DNA of 64,000 nt from Heloderma charlesbogerti (Eukaryota > Chordata > Lepidosauria > Squamata > Helodermatidae), in NCBI GenBank assembly GCA_026122225.1, contig JANEZZ010001487.1, positions 310,001 through 374,000 on the forward strand, in the 5' to 3' direction. The notes beneath the pieces were generated by a model. That model made no database searches. It was not told the DNA's origin and saw only the letters and a program-made list of their open reading frames with translations. This document shows, one piece after another, positions 56,111-64,000 of this stretch. How positions within the stretch are numbered: the stretch's first letter is position 1; every line of letters begins with the position of its first letter. The translations under genes and the position numbers were made by a program.

Positions 56111-56222
56111 GGGTGCAATCCTATGCATGTTTAGACATAAAGGAGTCCTACAACTGTCAGCATTCCCCGGCCAGCTGGCTGGGGAATGCTGAGAGTTGTA
56201 GGACATGTATAGGATTGCACCC
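56111..56222. mobile_element. PIF/Harbinger-like MITE, 112 bp
   Basis: GGGTGCAATCCTATGCATG faces CATGTATAGGATTGCACCC. TAA flanks both sides (56108-56110 and 56223-56225). An inner hairpin pairs CAGCATTCCCCGGCCAGC with GCTGGGGAATGCTG. Confidence 0.85.
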
Positions 56223-56225
56223 TAA

Positions 56226-58919
56226 AGCATTGTTTGTAGCTTTTATGTGTTTAAAATATCATTTGGCACTTTATTTATTCAAATATCCAAACATTTAATA
56301 TCTTCTATGAGGACCAACTAAAATATCATGAAATAGAGAACAGCTTTTGCTGCACCGTTTTTAAAATACAAGTCTTTTAATATCACATACAAGTCAGTAT
56401 ATAAAACAAAGATGAAATAAACAAGGAGAGAGAGAAATAAGAAGAAATATTTTTACAAGAAGAAACATCTCCCCAGTTTTATATGGCCACAAAACATATC
56501 CCAATATACAGCAAAATTGTATGCATCCATTTATCTGCTACTGTATCTACCTGTTGAACTCATTCCTTCCTATGAATGGCCTCTGTTAACTTAGCCATCT
56601 CCATCTCTGCCAGATCTAAGCATTTCAGTAGCCATTCCCTGATTTGTAGGAGGTTACAGGTTTCTCCAATCTCTTGCCCAAACTATTTTAGCAGCAATTA
56701 ACAAATTCAAAACCAATAAATGGTGCTGCTAGGACTGCCAATAATGGTTGCTGCTGCTAGTGTTTAAAAATATCTCAGAACAGGTTATGTAGTAAGAGTG
56801 ATGCTATCAAAATGTATTTCACCTCAGGCAATTTCTGCTGAGTTAAAAAAAGAAGAAGAAGGTTTCAGTCTGCACGAATGTGACCTGGAGAAAGATTTTA
56901 CAAGCAAACAAGCTGGATGGCATTAAAAAAAAAAAAAAAGCAGAAAGGCATGAAGATAATGAAACAAAAGCCTCATGACACATTTAGGGTAGTTCTATTC
57001 CTAAGAAGCTCAGTATCAACATTCATCTTTAAAAAATAGAACAGCAAGAAAACGCAAATCAGGTGGTTCCATTATGTCAACAATTACAGACACATCAGTT
57101 CAGAAATAGTTGATTTTTTTTTTAGGGACAAGTATTTACAAGCCTACCATGGATTCATTTAATAATCAGAAGTACTATTAACACATTCATATGCTCTGAC
57201 TAGGGATGTATGAACCTCCCAATGTTTGGTCTGGGGGGGGCGGTGTTGGTCGTGGGACAATTTGGGCCACTTGGGGCCCCATGGATTCCTTTGGAGCCCT
57301 GCTGCGTCTGCTGGAAATTTTATGGACATCAGTTAAAAAATGTGCCAGCGACTATAGGCTTTAGTATGTCCCATCAAGCCCTAATTACCCACAACCAAAT
57401 GGCCTTGCAGAAAATGGATCAAGGTAGTAAAGTCACCAATTCAGGGGCAGATGCTTACCTGGCGATACTGAATTTCTGGGTAGGGCCTTTCGCCAGCGCA
57501 CACACTCACACACGGAGAAATATTATTCCAAAGGAAACAAAGAACTATATTTCAAGTTTAGTGGATACATCTCAGATATAGGAAAAGGAATAGATTATCA
57601 TGGGCCTGATCCTTCAGGCACATACACTGGCATTCTGACACAGGACACCCCAAATCAATGAGACTCTTTTCTTGTAGCAAATCCCATGGCAAAAGCTTAA
57701 TGGTTACATTCTTCAGAAATCATATAGCTGGTGATAATTAGCTAGAGGCTATATAAGTAATTACAAAATAATACAAAACTAATAACTATAACCGTGTCAG
57801 ACAGAGATCCAGAAAAGTTGGTTTACCTGTTGTAATCTCTATGGCATAGAATACAGGGCAAGGGACTTGAATGATTCCTCACATAAGCCATCCCAGGTAG
57901 TCAAAGACAAGGGTTCTAAAAAAAAGACCTACACAAATACACATACATACACACACACACACACAGGTTAAGTTAAACACTGAAATCTTAATTGGAACCT
58001 TCTCATTGTACGGGTCAAGGCCTTTCAAATCCAAGATTCAAGACAGGCTCAAAAGTAAGTCCAGAGTAATCCCACACAGAGAGAGATTTTGATGACCATA
58101 GCTTCCCTTTTGGTATCTCCATGCTACATGGGTCCAAATCCATAGCAAACAAGAATCCAATGTCTGTGAAAAGTATAGCAATATTTTTTATGGCAGGTTC
58201 TTAACGATACAAAGTTCAAAGAGACGAGAGTCCAAATTGGATGGAGAGCCCATGTGAAGAGTGTCTCAAGAGGCTCAGATGGGAGTAAGTCCAAACAGAG
58301 AGCATTTGGGGCAGTGAAGACAAGAATATTCCTAGCCAAGTCTCCCAGCCTGGGCATGTGCTTAGAAGCAAAGGTGTGGCCATGATAGCCCTCCTCCTGA
58401 ACAACTAATTGACAAGGCATTTTAGCTCATCAATCAGGCCCCTGCCCCAACCGTGTGCCTCCATTCTGTCCTTCAGGGGGGATGCTTCAACCTGTGTGAC
58501 ACCACCGAAACCCACCCCCCTCTTCTGTCAGGTTCTCACAGAGAAGCTGCCAGCCTCCTTCCCCACCAAAGTCAAAACTAGTAGCTGGATGGGAGTAACT
58601 TAAGTCCCACCTACTTCCCTTTGAGAACACTGACAGAGATAAGCTCACACAGATTCTGACATTTCCACAGGCTGAATAGGCCCAAACCTTTCCAGACCAC
58701 TTCTGATCAAATTCTGGCTATAAACTATAAGGCCCCTTGAAGCGCTGGAGCTGTGCCATAGCATAGATTGCATGTCAAAGTCTAGGCAAAAACAAGCAAA
58801 AGCTTTGTTACAACAGAAGGGCGGAAGGGTTGCAGCTGCTGGAGACTAATAAATCACATATGCATGCATGATGGAGCTTGTTGGCCATGGAAGATCCAAG
58901 TCACCAGAGAGATAGCTCC
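56226..58919. other. Unassigned sequence
   Basis: A TAGGGATGTATGAACC hAT-like left end lies at 57201, with no matching right end found. There is a poly-A run at about 56926-56940 and a short (AC)n at about 57950-57963. Frames up to 123 codons (57210-57581) lack motifs. No gene is recognised. Confidence 0.4.
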
Positions 58920-59680
58920 ACAGTCATATATGAACACATACATTTGCCTTATATTAGGGATGCTGGAGAAATCCACTGCGGACTCAAATGAGGCCGGATT
59001 CCAAAGAATCTGACCTCTGGAGTCCATGGCGGACCAGCCACACTTGCCTCCGGGTCCAGAGGAGTTCCTGCGGGGTGGCTCTCCAGCTTCCTAAAAAAAC
59101 GCGATACACTAATGCGGCTGCCATTAGCTTATTGCAGGAAAGTTGCAGCCATAAATGGCATATTGTACGCTATTTGCAGCCGTAAAGCACTTACTTTTAC
59201 ATAAATATAGCCGCAAACAGCTGCAATTTAGGTAAAAGTAAGTGCTTTACAGCTGTAAATGACATAAAATACACCATTTACAGCTGCAATTTTCCCGTGA
59301 TAGGCTAACGGCAGCTGCCATTAGTCTGTTGCATTTTTTAGAAAGCCGGAGAGCAACTCCACCAACTCCGGCAGACTTGGCAGGGCTCGGGAGGACTCCT
59401 CAGGCCCTCAAGCAGCCCAAATTGCGCTGCAGTAGACCCCCCACTGGACCAGACAGTGTGGGATTTGCACATCCCTACCTTATACTAAGTCCAATCACTG
59501 ATCCCATCTTTGCCAGCACTGTCTGCTCTTTCTGGCAGAGTCTTACCAGGATCAGGTAGACATTTTCCCCATCACTTACTGCCTGCTGCTTTTAACTGAG
59601 GATAGAAGGGATTGAACCTTTCCACATGTGCTTAGCTGCATAAGCTCTGCCACTGAGCTATGGCTTGTCCCCATAGTCAT
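58920..59680 (-). repeat. tRNA-derived SINE, split by hAT element
   Basis: On the minus strand the head has an A-box-like TAGCTCAGTGGCAGAGC (59644-59660) and a B-box-like GGTTCAATCCC (59608-59618). The body runs to TTGGACTTAGTATAAGG. After the inserted element (58955-59477) the SINE 3' end continues as AAGGCAAATGTATGTGTTC. It differs from the SINE at 9098-9430. It is not a tRNA gene, because the anticodon arm is not intact. Confidence 0.75.
58955..59477. mobile_element. hAT element, 523 bp, related to E and to the module family
   Basis: The ends are TAGGGATGCTGG and GCACATCCCTA. The flanks CCTTATAT (58947-58954) and CCTTATAC (59478-59485) match at 7 of 8. The interior is an imperfect palindrome: GCAGCCGTAAAGCACTTAC faces GTAAGTGCTTTACAGCTG, and GGCTGCCATTAG faces CAGCTGCCATTAG. 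GTGATAGGCTA, the core word of copies A-D, occurs once at about 59296-59306. Confidence 0.85.
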
Positions 59681-60335
59681 ATGAAATGTAAACACCACAC
59701 AGATGTATCTACTTTTAGACAATTCGTTCAACTGAAGACACCTTCAAATTCTTCCAAAGGTGAAAGAGATGATAGGGAAATACTGACACCAGGATTGGAA
59801 TCCAGATTGCCCAGCCAGGAGAGATTAGAGAATCAATGAGTAACGAGATTCAAGACAGGGCATCTTAACCATATTGCACAGGGCTCCAGAAGACTATTTG
59901 AAGGAAATCGGCATTTGACCTGTTTTATCAGGGCCAGCCCTACCATTAGGCAGAGTGAGGCAACTGCCTCAGGTGGCAGATACTGGGGGATAGGGAGTGG
60001 TGTTGAGGTGTTGGAGGACAGAGGTGTATGTGCCAGTTGGCCTGTCCTGCACCTACTAAGCTAGTCTGCTGCCCTCTCTGGTGTGGTGGTGGACACTGTC
60101 TTATCACCAGTGTTTGAAGTAAGAGTCAACTACCAGTCCAGTTAGCTTCTATACATGGCATGGGGGGTGGGGGTGGATTTATTCCTTTGCCTCAGGCAGC
60201 AAAATGTCTTTGGCTCGCCCTGTGTTTTATAATTGTTTAGTTATTATCTGTATTTGGATTAAAATTGGGAGATGTTAGAAAGTAGACTACCCCTTTAAGA
60301 AAGGCAGTCTATGCTGGAGTGAGGAAGTTCTGCCC
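59681..60335. other. Unassigned sequence
   Basis: No gene is recognised. GGCAGAGTGAGGCAACTGCCTCAGG near 59950-59974 and its partial complement near 60189-60200 suggest another decayed palindromic repeat. Confidence 0.4.
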
Positions 60336-60452
60336 TTCTAGATACTGTTGGACTTTAGCTGAAAGTTGCCTCAGCCACCATGGCCAACGGTCAAGGATGA
60401 TGGGGGTTGCAGTCCAACAACATCTGGAAGGTCTCAGGTTCTCCACCCCTGA
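60336..60452. repeat. Palindromic hAT-like MITE
   Basis: CTTCTAGATACTGTTGGACT faces AGTCCAACAACATCTGGAAG, with TTCTCCACCCCTG at the right end. Confidence 0.65.
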
Positions 60453-61496
60453 TGTATGCTAACTAGTTCCAAAGACTGTGCACCTGCAGACACCTGAGAG
60501 GGAACAAGGCTGGCTAAGGACCAATGTGATCTGTTACAGTCAGCTTTCAGTGTTATCAGGTCAAGTGGAGCAGAACATAACAAAGTGGATTCTGAGGAGG
60601 GATATGAAGGAGCCAGGGAAGGTGGCCCAATGGCAAGAGGAAGCAGTTTATCCACAGGAAGAGGTGTGGCAGGAGTGGGAAGAAAAAAAGAAAATGTGTC
60701 AATAATTACAGCCCTGTAGAAGTACAGAATGTGGGACTCGCTGTCCAAAACATTTAAAACTATTATAACCCCATAACATATGATCATATGACCCAGCACA
60801 TTTACAGCTTCTCCAACAGAGAAGATGTTTTATACATGTGTGGTGGAGTGCACAGCCCTAATAAATACCACCTATAAATCAGCTTCAGTGAAGGTTCTCT
60901 TATCTTAGCTGAAATCACCTTCAGTGTTTGGTTATTCCCGACATTATCCTAGTCTCTTAATGATATATTATTTCCCCTTGTTATCCTTAAACTTTCTGCT
61001 GAGCCACATGAGATGTCAATCAAAACACTAAATTTTAGAAACGAAACCCTTCGCTTTTGAAGAGTGATGAATTACAAGCAATTCAAACATGCTAGAGCAT
61101 GTGATTGTGAGGCATGCTGAATTATGGTAGGATTAGTTGAAAAGTGTATAACTTGAAAATGTGTAAATTAGTTTGGCCTAACATCTGATAGCATCCTTGA
61201 AATTTGCTCACAAGCAAGCAGGTGAGAGTTCACATATAGGTCTTGAAGTCTGTATATACCATATTCCTTCTGCTCTTTAAAATAATCATATTTTTGAGCA
61301 TCAATAAAAATATGGTATATATTGGGTATATGGGATCAAGAATGGCATAAGTGGAAGTATTGGAAAAGCCAGTTTTTTAATCCAAAATGTCCATATCATC
61401 AGGATTGTCTTTAAAAATGGATTACTCACTTTATGTAATTATGTAAATTATAGTGAGCTGTTGGTAAGAATAAAATACATTGACTATGTAGAACCA

Positions 61497-61646
61497 GAGT
61501 GGGAAATGTGTGGCCCTCCAGATGTTGGTGAAATTGGTGGATTGTTAATCCCATTAGCTCTATCTAGCCAGCATAGCCAATGGTGAGGGATGATGGGAGT
61601 TGCACTCCAGCAACATCTGGAGGGCCACATGTTTCCCATTCCTGAT
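61497..61646. mobile_element. Palindromic hAT-like MITE
   Basis: CAGAGTGGGAAATGTGTGGC and CCTCCAGATG face CATCTGGAGGGCCACATG and TTTCCCATTCCTG. TGTAGAAC precedes it and TCTAGAAC follows it, a 7/8 octamer match. Confidence 0.75.
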
Positions 61647-61649
61647 CTA

Positions 61650-62299
61650 GAACATCAATAGAAACCCACAACTCTCTTGTAATAGATGCATTACCTGTCT
61701 CAAAAGAAATGCATAAAAATAAGGGTACAAGTTAGGAATCCCAGTACCTCCATATTTCATGTGCCTATATAATGATAACCAAGATTTCCCCCCTCCTTCA
61801 TGTATGAATTTCTCCAATAACTCTCACCACTTCTTAAATTAGTTCCACATTTGCTTTCATATTTCCAGTCTCCACTTCTGCAATGGTCACAAAGGAAAAT
61901 GGGATTATGTACCAATGAGGAAAGGCAAGTGACTGAAGCTGCAGGAATATGAAAGATTGGCAGGATGATTGAAATGCAACCCAAATAGTGGCCCTCTGGT
62001 ACAGAAGAGAAAAAGTAGTGAGAGAGCCTGGATTGGGGAGGTACAGCTTGGAGCAAGAAATTGTGGAGTGTCAGGGGGATATGAGGTTGTGTCCAATGTT
62101 AGTTCTACTTAGAGTAGACCCAATGAAATGAATGGGACCTAAGTTAGACTAACATTGGATACAATCCATGGTCTGGAAAGAGGAACATCTGATCAGTGGC
62201 CCCATTTAACTTTGCTGGAACCTGCACTGTCCTTTCCAGTAACTTGCAGAGTGGTGTGTGGATTTTTTGCATGTTGGGGCATAAAATCCCAACTTTGAG
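61650..62299. other. Unassigned, with a palindromic repeat at 62090-62170
   Basis: TCCAATGTTAG...CTACTTAGAGTAGACCC faces CTAACATTGGATACAA, a member of the 52035-52165 family. No gene is recognised. Confidence 0.5.
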
Positions 62300-62719
62300 T
62301 ATAGCCTGATGGGACCTGAGCTAGTGGTGACCGACCAGGAAAGAGAACTTGGATTTGTGGTGGACTGCTCAGTGAAGATGTCAACCCGCTGTGTGGATGC
62401 TGTGAAAAAAAGGCAAACCCCATGGTAGGCATAATTAGAAAAGGAATTGAGAAAAAAACCTGCCAATATCATACTGCCCTATACAAATCTATGGTGCAAC
62501 CACACTTGGAATACTGTGCACAGTTCTGGTCACCACACCTAAAAAAAGATATTGTAGAACTGGAAAAAGTGCCGAAAAGGGCAAATAAAATGATCATGGG
62601 GGTGGAGTAACTGCCTTAAGGTTACAACAGCTGGGATTCTTTAGCTTGGAGAAAAGGAGGGTAAGGGGAGACATGATAGAGGTGTACAAAATTATGCATG
62701 GTGTGGCAAATGTGGATAG
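62300..62719 (+). mobile_element. CR1/L3-type LINE fragment, RT C-terminus
   Basis: The frame at 62422-62610 reads GIIRKGIEKKTCQYHTALYK, SMVQPHLEYCAQFWSPHLKK and DIVELEKVPKRANKMIMG. This is the conserved segment downstream of the RT core in CR1-group elements (PHLEYC.QFWSPH). Upstream GAAGATGTCAACCCGCTGTG and downstream AAGGGGAGACATGATAGAGG extend the match. It ends at the TAGGGCTG terminus of the U1 copy. Confidence 0.85.
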
Positions 62720-63260
62720 TAGGGCTGTGCAGAGACCCCCTGATCCACTTCTGATGCCGCTTTAGATCATCCGAAGAGACTCCGATCTGCCTTGGACCGA
62801 TTTGGACCCCCTCCGATCCGACTCAGATCTGAATACAAAGCTAGATTCGGATATCCAGATTGTGCAGTTTTGGCGTTTTCCCATTGACTTGCATGGGAAA
62901 ATACAAATGGTCATAACTTTTCCTGTTTTTAGGATACAGGTATGAAAATTGGAGATGTCTCCACCCCCCTGGAGAGGAGGCGACCTGCAACGTTTCAGAC
63001 AGCTTGGCCCAGTGGATTTTGTGCTAGGTGGAGTTAGAATCTGAGGTTTTCCAAAGCAACTCAGAAAGCAAAGAGCCGTAGCTTCTCCCTGGTTCCATGG
63101 ATGTGCGTGACACCTGGGCCCCTCCCAGCCCCCCTCGAGGGCATCCCACTTGCCAAATTCTAGGCACTTTGGCCCACTGGCTTGAATGCAAGGTGCAGGT
63201 AAAATTTGATTTTTTTCCAGGAAAACTCCCAAAACAAAGAGCTGTAACTTCTCCCCACCT
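62720..63260 (-). mobile_element. Unclassified element 'U1', second copy
   Basis: It starts TAGGGCTGTGCAGAGACCC inside the CR1/L3 fragment. Internally there are diverged tandem units of about 170-200 bp, each with an AAAGAGC.GTA.CTTCTCC segment (about 63068-63092, 63235-63258) and an earlier AAATGGTCATAACTTTTCC version. The right boundary is uncertain, and no partner for the left flank GTGGATAG was found. Confidence 0.6.
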
Positions 63261-63737
63261 CGAGGCTAACACCTCGAAGATGCCTCATATTGCGCTGAAT
63301 TGCTTTGCCACACAGTGGACTGTTATTGGAAAAAGAAGGTAATTAATATAAATACTATGTGTCTCATGCTTTTTCAGCACTGCCTTGAAATTTGGATGTG
63401 TAGTGTTGGTGGAACTACAACCTAGCACGCACACATACACGGACACAAACACACAAGAGCTAAAGAAAAGCAGAGCTACCTAAGCAAATGACTGGTGTCT
63501 TTAATTTATTGTTTTATATTTCATGTTCTTTTATGGAAGGTGGGGTAACTTCAAGAAATACAAGGGCGATAGCACAGGCAATTAGATAACAGCCAAATCA
63601 ACCCCCCTTTTTAACCCTTTAATTTCTGTTTGGGGAGGATCAACACAGAGAACACACAGACTGTTCACTTCAGCATGGGGAGTAGGGACAAACGCTACAC
63701 ATATAGGCTGCTATAATATGTCTTTCTTTAAGGATTT

Positions 63738-63784
<47 letters not shown>

Positions 63785-64000
63785 ACTAAACCTTTAATAT
63801 GACTTAAAAGGGCAGGGGGAGGAACATGTCCAGAAGTCAGTGTTTGTTTTAAATATTCTAAATAAGATTGGTTTTGTAAAAATCTAACAGACACACAGTT
63901 GACTGACAAAAATGACAAGAAAACAGAATGGAGAAAGCAGGAGTAAGGCTCAACGTTACACAACAAACGCAGCCTTTTCCGGAGTCCAAAATCGAGAAAA
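63261..64000. other. Unassigned sequence to window end
   Basis: An (AAAG)n lies at 63739-63784. No gene is recognised. Confidence 0.4.
63739..63784. repeat. (AAAG)n microsatellite
   Basis: About 11 AAAG units. Confidence 0.95.

Noticed and set aside
57201..57300. Complete hAT element starting TAGGGATGTATGAACC
   Set aside because: No matching right end or octamer duplication could be found; it is kept only as a note in the spacer entry.
59600..59665. tRNA gene on the minus strand
   Set aside because: A- and B-box-like motifs are present but the cloverleaf is not intact, and the sequence continues into a SINE body.
63739..63966. Phe/Leu/Ser-rich minus-strand frame
   Set aside because: It runs through the (AAAG)n microsatellite.

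Overview
The window is non-coding genomic DNA from a vertebrate, most likely a squamate reptile (lizard type). RTE/BovB, L2 and CR1/L3-type LINEs occur together with tRNA-derived SINEs, a Tc1 transposon and many short hAT-like and Harbinger-like elements. CR1 with the ATTCTATG tail points to a sauropsid, and BovB alongside it points to squamates. I see no convincing host exon, tRNA gene, rRNA gene or bacterial-style feature. Every long open frame is transposon-derived or an unsupported chance or antisense frame.

Layout. 0-5.5 kb: SINE and MITE debris, two CR1 3' ends (minus strand), and a decayed L2 (4.0-5.5 kb, minus) cut by an 83-bp hAT MITE. 5.5-13.8 kb: mostly unassigned DNA with palindromic MITEs, a BovB tail and hAT copy A (9463-10302). 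14.4-15.3 kb: a 775-bp inverted-repeat structure. 16.9-19.4 kb: another short hAT element and the best L2 copy (548-residue frame, minus). 19.5-23.0 kb: the longest stretch without a recognised repeat. 24-27.3 kb: a BovB tail and an L2 3' end split by hAT copy B. 27319-28973: a complete Tc1 element with about 220-bp terminal inverted repeats. 29642-32199: a probable solo LTR split at its TATA box by a 1.9-kb BovB. 34032-38062: a full-length but decayed second RTE/BovB lineage carrying hAT copy C. 38553-39370: hAT copy D. 41.2-44.4 kb: a nearly intact BovB with one in-frame stop. 44.4-64 kb: mostly unassigned DNA with PIF/Harbinger-like MITEs (TWA target duplications), a near-perfect long palindrome, 5S-rRNA-derived inverted arms, an unclassified element family split by BovB, a tRNA-type SINE split by a hAT element, and a CR1/L3 RT fragment.

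The most notable discovery is a family of roughly 780-845-bp non-autonomous hAT elements (copies A-D). They have TAGGGATG...CATCCCTA ends and 8-bp target duplications. Their GC-rich interiors are built from repeated palindromic modules, and each end carries an outward-facing GTAAG-type splice-donor-like motif. Target duplications and paralogous empty sites inside this same window let several nested insertions be dated relative to one another. The insertion history is therefore the main biological story here; no genes cooperate in a pathway.
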